From Calothrix brevissima NIES-22 (GTDB lineage: Bacteria > Cyanobacteriota > Cyanobacteriia > Cyanobacteriales > Nostocaceae): 64,000 bases of DNA. Position numbers and translations under genes: made by a program. Positions 44,712 through 53,585 of this stretch are shown here, piece by piece. The notes under the pieces were generated by a model. That model had not been told where the DNA came from. It did no database searches and saw nothing but the letters and a program-made list of their open reading frames with translations. The stretch spans positions 1,786,333-1,850,332 of the forward strand of contig NZ_AP018207.1 of NCBI RefSeq assembly GCF_002367995.1, in the 5' to 3' direction. The first letter of the stretch is position 1, and each line of letters begins with the position of its first letter.

Positions 44712-45611
44712 ATGAAGAAATTCGTGGTTTATTGCTTATTAGCCTTTGCTTTAATAATTGCGATCGCTAGTTGTAATTCTAGTCCTAATAATAGTAGCAG
44801 TGGTGATATTATTGTTGCTTCTAAAGATTTTACCGAACAAGATATTTTAGGCGAACTTTTAGCCCAACAAATTGAAGCCACCACTAATTTAAAAGTAGTC
44901 CGTCGCCCTCGCTTGGGTGGTTCCTTTGTCTGTCATAATGCTATTACTGCTGGCAAAATCGACGCTTATATTGAATATACGGGTACAGCATTTACAGGCA
45001 TATTAAAACAGAAAGTAATTAACGATGCAAAAATCGTTTATGAAAAATTAAAACAAGCCTACGCCCAACAATTTAACTTAGAAGTTATGCCCAGTTTGGG
45101 ATTTAACAGCACTTTTGCAATTACTATTAGAGGCGAAGATGCTAGACGCTACAATCTGCGAACTCTCTCAGAAGCTAGTCAGTATACACCCCAATGGCGT
45201 GCTGGCTTTGGTTATGAATTTTTAGAACGGGAAGATGGTTATGTGGGATTAGCCAAAACCTACAACCTACACTTTGCTAAACCACCGCAAATCATGGATT
45301 TAGGCTTAATTTATCGGGCGTTAATTCAAAAACAAGTAGATTTAGTAGCGGGTAACTCTACCGATGGACAGATTGCGCGTCTGGGTTTAGTAGTTCTTGA
45401 GGATGATAAGCAATATTTTCCGCCTTATGAACCGACGCCAATTGTGCGACAAGCAATTTTAGCAAAATACCCGCAATTAAAAAAAGCGATCGCGCCATTA
45501 GCAGGACTAATGACTGCGGATGAAATGCGCCGATTAAATTATTTAGTTGAAGGTGAATTACAGGATATTAAGGAAGTTGTACGAGAGTTCCGTAAAGTAA
45601 AAGGCTTATAA
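44712..45611 (+). CDS. Osmoprotectant ABC importer substrate-binding lipoprotein (OpuCC/YehZ-like)
   Basis: 299 aa. Lipoprotein signal LLAFALIIAIASC with Cys21 as lipidation site. OpuAC fold: IIVASKDFTEQDILGELLAQ, AYIEYTGTAF and VAGNSTDGQI. An aromatic quaternary-amine cage is expected, but its residues were not assigned here. Third gene of the ATPase-permease-SBP operon (31-base gap). Substrate could be glycine betaine, choline or carnitine, or another compatible solute. Confidence 0.88.
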   Translation: MKKFVVYCLLAFALIIAIASCNSSPNNSSSGDIIVASKDFTEQDILGELLAQQIEATTNLKVVRRPRLGGSFVCHNAITAGKIDAYIEYTGTAFTGILKQKVINDAKIVYEKLKQAYAQQFNLEVMPSLGFNSTFAITIRGEDARRYNLRTLSEASQYTPQWRAGFGYEFLEREDGYVGLAKTYNLHFAKPPQIMDLGLIYRALIQKQVDLVAGNSTDGQIARLGLVVLEDDKQYFPPYEPTPIVRQAILAKYPQLKKAIAPLAGLMTADEMRRLNYLVEGELQDIKEVVREFRKVKGL

Positions 45612-46122
45612 CTGGAAGCAGTTGGTGATTTAAGTTTTTTGTCAACTTTTACCCATGATTTAAACTTGCTATATTAAACTTAATGCTGTATTAAGCTCTA
45701 TTTAATATAGGATGCTTATTTGATTATGAAAATATTGTGTAGTTTGACTATGACCCACATTACATTGAAACTTTAAGAGGAGGTTTTTCTACCATCCAAG
45801 TATATTTGTGAAGCTGCATAAAACCTATCTTTCTTGAACGCAAAGGTACGCTAAGTTTAACGCTAAGGTACGCAGAGTTTTTTCTGTTCTATACTTTGGA
45901 AAGTTATTATGTGCATCTTCATATTCAATTGGGATGACGTACACAACCTCTCAAACTCTTATTCTTCTGTGGACTCTGGGGTTTATTTTTCCGTTGTCTT
46001 TGCGTAAGTCCTGTTTATATATTGTAATATTTACATAGATTTATTTAAATTAACCAAAGTATAAAAATCCCCCATTAAACTTATCCAAGTGCCAAAATTA
46101 AGAAAGTGAGAAATTAAATTTT
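45612..46122. other. Intergenic region, 511 bp
   Basis: Imperfect repeats of AACGCAAAGGTACGC / AACGCTAAGGTACGC at 45838-45876, a dispersed cyanobacterial motif. No gene, hairpin terminator or RNA supported. Confidence 0.4.
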
Positions 46123-47208
46123 ATGTTACCTTCAGTTACATATACTCAGCGTCCTTGGGCTGAAAGTTACAGTGAAATCATTGATGTGCGATCGCCTAGT
46201 GAATATCTAGAAGATCGCATCCCTGGTGCAATTAATCTACCCGTTTTGAATGATGCTGAACGTGGGGAAGTAGGGACAATTTATCAACAAGTTTGCTCTT
46301 TTACCGCACGCAAAATTGGTGCTGCTTTAGTCACGCGAAATATTTATCAACATCTTAGTCAACACTTTGCGGCTAAAGACCCAGAATACCATCCTTTAAT
46401 TTACTGCGGACGGGGTGGACAGCGTTCTAACAGCATGGCTACTGTGCTGACACAAATTGGCTGGGAAGTCACTGTTTTGGAAGGTGGATATAAGAATTAT
46501 CGTAATTATGTCCGCCAACAACTAGAGCATCTCCCAGAGAAATTTAATTATCGGATATTGTGCGGTTTAACTGGTAGCGGTAAAACATACATTTTAAGCA
46601 AGCTAGAACAACTTGGCGCTCAAGTTTTAGACTTAGAAAGTTTAGCTAAACATCGCGGTTCTCTGTTGGGGGGAGAATTGCAAACTCAGCGTGCTTTCCA
46701 ACCTTCACAAAAATATTTTGAAACTCAGTTATTACAAGTTTTGCAAAAATTTGACCCCGATCAGCCAGTGTGGATCGAATCAGAAAGTAACAAAATTGGG
46801 CAACTTTATTTACCTCATGCTTTATGGCAGAAAATGAGAGAATCTAGTTGTGTAGAAATTCAACTACCGCTAGCTGCTAGAGTAGATTTTCTCTTACAAG
46901 AATATAGTCACTTAATATCTAGTCCAGAAATCTTAAAACGCAAACTGGAGAAACTAAAATATCGCTGTGGTTGGGAAAAATTAATTCAATGGTATCAGTT
47001 GATTGATGTGGGTGCTTGGGAAGCATTAGTACAAGATTTATTAACATCCTATTACGACCCCATCTATAATCACTCAATTGGGAGCTATTTCCATAAAGCT
47101 GACAGAGTTTTAAATATTCCCGATTTGTCTGATAGAAGTATTGCTAATCTGTTAGATTCTTTAATGCCGAATTATGCATCTGTAACATGGCAGCATGTTA
47201 ACAGATAG
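46123..47208 (+). CDS. mnmH: tRNA 2-selenouridine synthase (rhodanese-ATPase)
   Basis: Converts 2-thiouridine at the wobble base of tRNA to 2-selenouridine through a geranylated intermediate. 361 aa: N-terminal rhodanese domain with catalytic Cys95 (IYCGRGGQRSNSM), then a P-loop GLTGSGKT at 148-155 as in MnmH/SelU (YbbB). Also DVRSPSEYLEDRIPGAINLP at the start. No selenophosphate synthase (selD) is in the window; without it the enzyme would make only the geranylated form. Monocistronic. Confidence 0.92.
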   Translation: MLPSVTYTQRPWAESYSEIIDVRSPSEYLEDRIPGAINLPVLNDAERGEVGTIYQQVCSFTARKIGAALVTRNIYQHLSQHFAAKDPEYHPLIYCGRGGQRSNSMATVLTQIGWEVTVLEGGYKNYRNYVRQQLEHLPEKFNYRILCGLTGSGKTYILSKLEQLGAQVLDLESLAKHRGSLLGGELQTQRAFQPSQKYFETQLLQVLQKFDPDQPVWIESESNKIGQLYLPHALWQKMRESSCVEIQLPLAARVDFLLQEYSHLISSPEILKRKLEKLKYRCGWEKLIQWYQLIDVGAWEALVQDLLTSYYDPIYNHSIGSYFHKADRVLNIPDLSDRSIANLLDSLMPNYASVTWQHVNR

Positions 47209-47221
47209 TGTCAGGGATGTG

Positions 47222-47326
47222 GTGGATAGTTGTTGTTAGTCATTTGTCATTTGTCATTTGTCATTGGTGAAAGATATTATCATGACTGGACAAAGAATAT
47301 GTACTTTAGCATGAACAACTATCCAC
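47222..47326. repeat. 105-bp palindromic element with heptamers inside
   Basis: Perfect 13-bp terminal inverted repeats GTGGATAGTTGTT (47222-47234) and AACAACTATCCAC (47314-47326) enclose CATTTGT heptamers at 47239-47266. Same design as 38980-39048: short tandem repeats sitting inside an inverted-repeat element. Confidence 0.7.
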
Positions 47327-47428
47327 TATGCCTGGAAAAATAATTTTAATATTTATTAAACAGTAAAAGATAGTAAATTATTAATTTTGAATCTTGAATA
47401 CTGGCTAAGATAAAACTCCAGCTTAAAT

Positions 47429-48094
47429 ATGAAGATTTATCAAGAACATGCATGGCCGCAAACGATAGAAGAAGCGATCGCAATTCAGGAGAAATTACGC
47501 GATCAAATAATTACAGAAGATAAACTCCCGGAAACTGTGCAATATGTTGCTGGTGTAGATATGGGCTTTGAAGCCGATGGTACAATTAGCCGTGCAGCCG
47601 TGGCTGTATTGAGTTTTCCTGGCTTGCAAGTAGTGGAAACTGCGATCGCTTATCGTCCGACAACCTTTCCTTATATTCCCGGTTTTCTGTCATTTCGCGA
47701 AATCCCAGCTGTACTTGATGCCCTAGAAAAAGTTAAAATCATCCCAGATATAATTTTGTGCGATGGTCAGGGAATTGCCCATCCTCGCAGACTGGGGATA
47801 GCTAGTCATTTAGGATTGCTGATAGATATACCTACAATCGGTGCTGCTAAATCCTTACTCATTGGCAAATATGAAGAAGTTCCAGAAACAAAAGGAAGCT
47901 GGCAACCCCTCATCCACAAAGGTGAAACCATCGGCGCAGTTTTACGCACCCGCACAGGAGTTAAACCTTTATATATTTCTAGCGGTCATCGAATAAGTTT
48001 ACCAACAGCAATTGACTACGTATTGCGTTGCACCACAAAATATAGACTACCAGAAACTACTCGCATTGCTGATAAATTAGCCTCCGATCGCTAA
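47429..48094 (+). CDS. nfi: Endonuclease V (deoxyinosine 3'-endonuclease)
   Basis: Nicks DNA one nucleotide 3' of deoxyinosine, starting repair of deaminated adenine. 221 aa with the metal-binding residues Asp44 (VAGVDMGF), Glu91 (FLSFREIP) and Asp112 (ILCDGQGIAHPR), and the wedge motif PYIPG. One change from the common GVDVSF to GVDMGF near the first Asp. Not part of a visible operon. Confidence 0.94.
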   Translation: MKIYQEHAWPQTIEEAIAIQEKLRDQIITEDKLPETVQYVAGVDMGFEADGTISRAAVAVLSFPGLQVVETAIAYRPTTFPYIPGFLSFREIPAVLDALEKVKIIPDIILCDGQGIAHPRRLGIASHLGLLIDIPTIGAAKSLLIGKYEEVPETKGSWQPLIHKGETIGAVLRTRTGVKPLYISSGHRISLPTAIDYVLRCTTKYRLPETTRIADKLASDR

Positions 48095-48224
48095 ACTGAA
48101 CACAGAGATAATACTTATTATTTGAAGTTTTTTCTAAATACTTGCTTGCTTAAGGCTAAACGTGTTAGGAATCCCACAGGGAGGAGTTGAAGTAACTCAA
48201 TAAAAGTTACTAAGTTAGAAGTAA

Positions 48225-48857
48225 ATGAACGCACTCACTTTACAGTGGCACGATGCAGGTCATGATATAACTCAGAATATTTACGAGCAACAACCTAGCA
48301 AAAATCCGGGAACTGTCCGCATTGGTCGAGATCCCATCCGGTGCGACATTGTTGTTAGTAATCCTACTGTATCTGGTTTGCACGTAGAAATATTTTTTAA
48401 CTCACAGCAACAAAGATTTTATATCCGCAACTTGCGATCGCAAAATCCGCCTTTAGTCGATAGACAACAACTAGTCCAAGGTGAACTACCTCTACAGGAA
48501 GGTAGCACAATTCAATTGGGACAAATGTTAGTCAAAGTAATTGCAATTGCGATCAATAGTATTCCCGCAACAATTTTGTCCCCACCAACCCCACCAACCC
48601 CACTCACCCCACCCATAGGTACTACCCAGCCTACCAAAAACCTCAGCTATCAACAGCCAATCAACCCACAGCCACCAGTACAACCTAGATATCCCCAGCA
48701 TCACCAACATATAACTCCTGCACCACAAGGAGTGTATGGCTTAGAATGTCCTAAATGTCACAAAGTATCACCCCCAGAAAATCTGCAAGTTGGCTGTCCT
48801 TGGTGTGGTACATCCTTAGCCGCAGCCGTCAGCGTCTTAGTATCACCCAATCATTAA
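48225..48857 (+). CDS. FHA domain / zinc-ribbon protein
   Basis: 210 aa. Residues ~25-108 form an FHA phosphothreonine-binding domain (VRIGRDPIRCDIVVSNPTVSG continuing LHVEI; GR, S-x-x-H core present). Then a Pro/Gln-rich linker at ~115-165, and a C-terminal zinc ribbon CPKC at ~175 with CPWCG 16 residues later. It lies just upstream of another FHA gene in the same orientation (105 bases, filled with STRR and a palindrome), suggesting a shared Thr-phosphorylation pathway. Confidence 0.85.
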   Translation: MNALTLQWHDAGHDITQNIYEQQPSKNPGTVRIGRDPIRCDIVVSNPTVSGLHVEIFFNSQQQRFYIRNLRSQNPPLVDRQQLVQGELPLQEGSTIQLGQMLVKVIAIAINSIPATILSPPTPPTPLTPPIGTTQPTKNLSYQQPINPQPPVQPRYPQHHQHITPAPQGVYGLECPKCHKVSPPENLQVGCPWCGTSLAAAVSVLVSPNH

Positions 48858-48870
48858 AGTACAGTATTAA

Positions 48871-48962
48871 CCGTTGACTGTTGACCGTTGACCGTTGACT
48901 ATTGACCATTGTACAGATGCGATTAATCGCGTCTCTAACAACTGACTATTGACCATTGACCA
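48871..48962. repeat. STRR-like heptamers with embedded palindrome
   Basis: TTGACTG/TTGACCG units at 48873-48909, a one-mismatch copy of the 20-bp palindrome at 48915-48934, then further heptamers. It reaches into the first base pairs of the next gene's upstream region, so the ribosome-binding site of that gene is inside repeat DNA. Confidence 0.7.
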
Positions 48963-50939
48963 ATGACTAACTTAGAAATTCTATTAAGTTGGGACGATCC
49001 AGCTACAGGGGAACGACGAGAACCGAGATTAGCTGTACCTATCGCTTTTGGACGAGAATTCGCTCGTTTACCTAACGAAGTGGGGGGACAGCGTGTCTCG
49101 CGGATGCTGCTAAATAGCGAGCAAGTTTCTCGCTATCATGCACTCATAGATTGGGAACAAAATCAACTGGTTATTACCGATCAAGGTAGTGTTAATGGTG
49201 TATTTATCAACGGTCAACGCCAAACACGCAGCGTTATAGCTAACGGTGATACAGTACAAATTGGCCCCTACCAAATTACAGTAACCTTCAGTGTTAACGC
49301 ACCGCCTCCTGTTAACGCACTGCCTCCGGTTACTAGTCCCCCTTCAACTATTCAATTTAATCCTACAACCAATATTCCAGATCCGAGTTTACCACCTGCT
49401 CCTGTTATCACACCTTTAGGTAGCAATTTTCCGCCACCAGCATTTCAAGCTCAACATGTTGTTGTCCAAGCACTACACGCAACAGGCTTACCTGTAGATG
49501 AATGCGATTATCTAGCAGTTGGGGCGGGATTGGGTAGCTTTATCTGGACAGATTTACTGCGTCTTAGCGGTGTCCGTGCTGACAAAATTGTCGCCTTGGG
49601 CTTAGAAGCTGAACCTTACGCCCGTTACAAGCGCCTGTGTTTAAATTCGCAAATTCCTTTACATGAAAGATTAAGGTCTAATTCCGATTCCTGCCCTGAT
49701 AATATTTGGGGCTGGCCTAGCTATGCTTTAAGAGAAGCTTGGCATGATTTTCGGCAAGGTCAGCTAGAAACAGCTTTTAGATATTTATGGCAGGTATTTG
49801 GCGAACCGACATTTATTGAAACTTATACTCCCCGTGCCGGTAATGTCTTTGATTCTATAGACAGAGAAGCTAGACGTATTGGTTGGCAACAAATTTATCG
49901 TTATGGGCGTGTCAGAGCAATTCGCAAAACTGAAGATGGTAGATATTGCGTAGCTTATTCTCGCGGCCCAGGAAATTATGCTTTTTTGATTGCACGTTAT
50001 TTGCATTTAGCAACAGGCTATCCAGCAATTCAGTTTTTACCAGATTTACAAGCGTATAGAGAAAAATATCAAGATTTTAAGGCTGTTGTAAATGCCTATG
50101 AAGAACACGATCATGTTTATCAGCAGCTAGAACAACAGGGTGGAATTGTCTTACTACGAGGGCGGGGAATTGTGGCTTCGCGGATTGTGCAGCGAATTTA
50201 CGAAGCCCGCAAGAAAAATCGCAATATTACAGTTTTGCATTTAATGCGATCGCCTAAACCCAAAGGCAACACATTCCAAAAAGCCACCCGCCTAGTCAAA
50301 AATCATTACGAATTTCAACCGTTTAACTGGCCGAAAGCCTGTTGGAGCGGGGAATTGCGGGTCATGCTAGAAAAAGCCACTCCCGACCAACGCAAAAGCC
50401 TACTCGCAGACTGGGGCGGTACCACCACCGCCGACCGCTATGATTGGCAACAAATCACAGATATAGGCTTAAGTGAAGGCTGGTATCAAATTACCTTTGG
50501 TGATGTACTCGGTGTAGAACAAGGTAGCAAAAATCGCACTATTACCCATATCCGCGAAAAGGGTTTGGGAGAAATGACGCTAGAAGCCGACTTTATTGTT
50601 GACGCCACTGGCTTAGATGCCAAAGTCCAGACTAATCCTTTATTAGATGACTTCGTCAAACATTACAATTTGCCCCTCAATCACCTGGGGCGCTTAGTTG
50701 TTGCCAACAACTTTGAGCTAGTAGAAATGCGTAACAATAAAGGTCAAATGTATGCCGCCGGAGCAATTACCCTTGGCGGCCCCTACGCCGCCGTTGATAG
50801 CTTCTTAGGCTTGCAGTACGCCGCAGTCGTCGCCGTTGACGGACTCGCCGCCGCCCGCGCCCCAGGAGTTAAAAGGTTAAATTTCATCAGTTCTCTTAAT
50901 CAGTGGTTGAAGTGGGTGTTTAATCAATCTCCCAGTTAG
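48963..50939 (+). CDS. FHA domain fused to a flavin-dependent oxidoreductase-like domain
   Basis: 658 aa. Residues ~25-110 are an FHA domain (IAFGREFARLPN and SEQVSRYHALI; GR and S-x-x-H, RYHA). A Pro-rich linker at ~115-165 follows. From ~180, a dinucleotide-binding fold: DYLAVGAGLGSFIWTDLLRLSG (GxGxG-like), then KIVALGLEAEPY and, later, a second Rossmann-like GIVLLRGRGIVASRIVQRIYEA and EADFIVDATGLDAKVQ, resembling flavoprotein monooxygenase or lysine-N6-hydroxylase-like folds. FHA-oxidoreductase fusions are uncommon. A role in phospho-dependent redox signalling is inference. The closing GGPYAAVDSFLGLQYAA matches the FAD-binding end of such enzymes. Confidence 0.8.
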   Translation: MTNLEILLSWDDPATGERREPRLAVPIAFGREFARLPNEVGGQRVSRMLLNSEQVSRYHALIDWEQNQLVITDQGSVNGVFINGQRQTRSVIANGDTVQIGPYQITVTFSVNAPPPVNALPPVTSPPSTIQFNPTTNIPDPSLPPAPVITPLGSNFPPPAFQAQHVVVQALHATGLPVDECDYLAVGAGLGSFIWTDLLRLSGVRADKIVALGLEAEPYARYKRLCLNSQIPLHERLRSNSDSCPDNIWGWPSYALREAWHDFRQGQLETAFRYLWQVFGEPTFIETYTPRAGNVFDSIDREARRIGWQQIYRYGRVRAIRKTEDGRYCVAYSRGPGNYAFLIARYLHLATGYPAIQFLPDLQAYREKYQDFKAVVNAYEEHDHVYQQLEQQGGIVLLRGRGIVASRIVQRIYEARKKNRNITVLHLMRSPKPKGNTFQKATRLVKNHYEFQPFNWPKACWSGELRVMLEKATPDQRKSLLADWGGTTTADRYDWQQITDIGLSEGWYQITFGDVLGVEQGSKNRTITHIREKGLGEMTLEADFIVDATGLDAKVQTNPLLDDFVKHYNLPLNHLGRLVVANNFELVEMRNNKGQMYAAGAITLGGPYAAVDSFLGLQYAAVVAVDGLAAARAPGVKRLNFISSLNQWLKWVFNQSPS

Positions 50940-50969
50940 GTAATTGCCCAAAGACAAGGAAGACAATTG

Positions 50970-50995
50970 TAGAGACGCGATTAATCGCGTCTCTA
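50970..50995. repeat. Dispersed palindrome, extended copy (26 bp)
   Basis: Palindrome with core AGACGCGATTAATCGCGTCT flanked by TAG/CTA, symmetric over 26 bp. In the 77-base gap after the FHA fusion gene. Confidence 0.8.
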
Positions 50996-51016
50996 ATAAA
51001 TGCCCAAAATTAATCT

Positions 51017-51907
51017 ATGACAGCCGAAAATTCCCCTAATCCATTTCTCCATCTGAAGGTTCGCTACTTATGTTTGCGGGCTATATTATTAACGATTGGT
51101 TTTGGTATTGTCCTCGGTCTGGTGGAAGGCTTTCTGAGAGTAAAATTTAACAATCAATTTACTACTCTCTTTCTCTACATATTAATTTTTGGCTTCCTTT
51201 GTCTTTGGCAGCTAGCAGACTTCCAGCGCTTTAGTATTCGGCTGCAATATATCGTTGGGCGATTACCCAAAAAGCATAAATGGCTACCAATGGTTGGATT
51301 AGTCTTCTTAATAATTCTGTTTTCCCTTAGCGCCTATTTAGTATCATTTTATTTGCTCTCACTAGCAGCGCCTTCCTTTGTCGAAAATGTCATCCGTCAG
51401 CTTGCTAGTAGTCCATCACCACGCAATACTGCACCACCTTTTTATAATTTATTTGCAGCCATAGTATACATAGTAATTGCGCCAATTACTGAAGAATTTC
51501 TTTTTCGCGGTATTATCTTGCAGCGATGGGCAAGCAAATGGGGTATTCCTACTGCTTTGGTAGTCTCTGGTGTAATGTTTGGTATGTTACATGCTAATGT
51601 GCTGGGATTATCTTTATTTGGCATCATCATGGGGGTTTTATATATTAAAACCCGCACGCTGATTGTACCCATTGCTTGTCATGCATTTAACAATTCTCTC
51701 GCCGTAGGTATGGGATTATTATCCAGTGGTTCTAAAACTACCACTTCAGTCACGAACCAAATCGAACAATTACGTTCTCTTTGGTGGATTGGAGTTGTAT
51801 TGATGCTCATTTCCCTACCTTTGCTAGCCCGCTTTCTCTATCGCAATTGGCCGCGCCAAGGTACATTAATTCCCTACTTGCTTAACTCTTCTCAACATAT
51901 AGAGTAG
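51017..51907 (+). CDS. CPBP-family intramembrane metalloprotease
   Basis: 296 aa with about eight hydrophobic spans. The CPBP (CAAX/Rce1-like) motifs are complete: EEFLFRG (EExxxR), FGMLHAN (FxxxH) and HAFNN (HxxxN). Roles in this family include bacteriocin self-immunity and protein or lipid-anchor processing. Nothing in the neighbourhood points to one. Confidence 0.9.
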   Translation: MTAENSPNPFLHLKVRYLCLRAILLTIGFGIVLGLVEGFLRVKFNNQFTTLFLYILIFGFLCLWQLADFQRFSIRLQYIVGRLPKKHKWLPMVGLVFLIILFSLSAYLVSFYLLSLAAPSFVENVIRQLASSPSPRNTAPPFYNLFAAIVYIVIAPITEEFLFRGIILQRWASKWGIPTALVVSGVMFGMLHANVLGLSLFGIIMGVLYIKTRTLIVPIACHAFNNSLAVGMGLLSSGSKTTTSVTNQIEQLRSLWWIGVVLMLISLPLLARFLYRNWPRQGTLIPYLLNSSQHIE

Positions 51908-51975
51908 AAAGATACACTGTAATGGTGTAGAAATGTATAGAATTTTGTAGAGATATAAAATAAACTCTTTTTAAA

Positions 51976-52686
51976 ATGCAAACATTCGCGCGACCTTCCT
52001 CAATGCAGCTGTCCATAGCACCAAATCAATGCCAGCCTTTGAAGATTATCGCACTGGGAGATAGCTTAGTATATGGATTCGGCGATCCAGATAAAGGGGG
52101 CTGGGTAGAACAACTACGGCGACAGTGGATGTTACCGGATAGTAGCGGTCATATACTTTATAATCTGGGAGTCAGAGGCGATCGCACTCAACAAGTCGCC
52201 CAAAGGCTAGAAGTAGAATTTCGCCATCGAGGAGAACTGCGAAATCGCGTCCCCGATTTAATCATTTTATCTGTAGGCGTAAACGATTCAGCGCGGTTAT
52301 CTCGTCTTGATGGGCGCAATTATACAGATTTTGGCTTATTTGAATCACAAATCGCCGAATTACTAGAACAAGCACAACAACTTTGTCCTGTGGTATTTGT
52401 GGGGATGGTTCCCGTTGATGAAGCCAAAATGCCATTCCTCAATTGCTTCTACTACAATCACGCCGATCAATATCGCTACAAAGAAGCCACGAGAATTGCT
52501 TGCAATCAACGCCGTATTCCCTATCTTGATATTTTCGATAAATGGATGGAACGTGGCGAACTTTGGCGGCGCAAACGCATCAGCGATGATGGACTTCATC
52601 CCAACACCTTAGGTTATCAAGCTTTGTTAGAAGATGTAATTAATTGGTCAGCACTAGCTAAGTATCAATCTCCCGTAGCGATTTAA
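51976..52686 (+). CDS. SGNH/GDSL-type esterase/lipase
   Basis: 236 aa. Catalytic Ser30 in ALGDSLVYGFG (block I), GVRGDRT (block II Gly), SVGVNDSA (block III Asn) and DDGLHPNTLGY (block V Asp-x-x-His) complete the SGNH set. No signal peptide, so probably cytoplasmic. Substrate unknown. Terminator at 52705-52733. Confidence 0.92.
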   Translation: MQTFARPSSMQLSIAPNQCQPLKIIALGDSLVYGFGDPDKGGWVEQLRRQWMLPDSSGHILYNLGVRGDRTQQVAQRLEVEFRHRGELRNRVPDLIILSVGVNDSARLSRLDGRNYTDFGLFESQIAELLEQAQQLCPVVFVGMVPVDEAKMPFLNCFYYNHADQYRYKEATRIACNQRRIPYLDIFDKWMERGELWRRKRISDDGLHPNTLGYQALLEDVINWSALAKYQSPVAI

Positions 52687-52704
52687 AAAACTGCCATTTT
52701 TCAG

Positions 52705-52733
52705 AAAAGCTCCACAAGATTGTGGAGTTTTTT
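52705..52733 (+). terminator. Intrinsic terminator
   Basis: CTCCACA-AGAT-TGTGGAG flanked by AAAAG and TTTTTT; closes the esterase gene. Confidence 0.88.
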
Positions 52734-52780
52734 AATACGAGTATGATTAAGCTTAATTACACTTATTACTCAGTACTTTT

Positions 52781-53215
52781 ATGACACCTACTTTATTCGG
52801 TCGTTGGCAAACTCGATTATTACTACTAGCAACAGTAGGCGTATTCGTCTCCTTACCCTTTGTACTTGGTTTAATTGGTAATGCACCTGGCATAATTTAT
52901 TTCTGGATACTCGCCTACGTCGCCATCTTTGGCTTAGGTTGGGACATACTTTATAACTATCTGCAAAAATTCCGTTGGGATCGAGACTGGCCTGCAGCTT
53001 ACCAACTCTTTGCCGGAATTTGGGAATTTATCTTTGTCTTCTGTGGTGTCAAAATATTTGGCTTTCTACCCATCCCTATTCCCAAAGAAGAATTACCACC
53101 AGCAGTCTTTTTCATCCATTACACCATTGTTTGGCTAGCAATTTTCATTTCCTCCCAAAGCCTTATGCGCATCATCTTCCCCCGTTGGCGTTTCCGTGGC
53201 GGTGAATGGCTATAG
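52781..53215 (+). CDS. Four-span membrane protein of unknown function
   Basis: 144 aa with about four hydrophobic spans (LLLLATVGVFVSLPFVLGLI; IIYFWILAYVAIFGLGWDIL; LFAGIWEFIFVFCGVKIF; FFIHYTIVWLAIFISSQSLM), a conserved WDRDWP loop and a basic end (FPRWRFRGGEWL). No signal peptide or named domain. Typical of a conserved cyanobacterial membrane protein. Confidence 0.7.
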   Translation: MTPTLFGRWQTRLLLLATVGVFVSLPFVLGLIGNAPGIIYFWILAYVAIFGLGWDILYNYLQKFRWDRDWPAAYQLFAGIWEFIFVFCGVKIFGFLPIPIPKEELPPAVFFIHYTIVWLAIFISSQSLMRIIFPRWRFRGGEWL

Positions 53216-53245
53216 GTCTAATAGCCAAGGGATTGGGAAGAAATA

Positions 53246-53327
53246 ACTGTTGACTGTTGACTGTTGACTGTTGACTGTTGATCGTTGACCAATGCCCAAT
53301 GCCCAATGCCCAATGCCCAATACCCAA
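53246..53327. repeat. STRR-like arrays
   Basis: TTGACTG heptamers at 53249-53280, then CCAATGC heptamers to 53327. They fill the 370-bp gap before the UbiB-like gene; the remaining 53330-53580 is AT-rich with no supported feature. Confidence 0.8.
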
Positions 53328-53585
53328 ATGTATCCTACATCACACAAGTACCCAAAATCCTTACAGAGCAGGAATATTTGTACTTTTATAAAGTATAATT
53401 AAGAAAAAGATAACAAAAAATCAGCAGTAAAGTAGGCTAAATATTGCCATAAATACTTCCCAGAAATGGGTAAAGCTTTATTGTGTTTTATAACAACTAA
53501 TCGGTATCTTTGACTTGCAACTAGCAAGTATTTTTAGAAACCAGAAAAAAGTGTAAATTTCCCAGTTGAAGAGGCAAATAACAGC

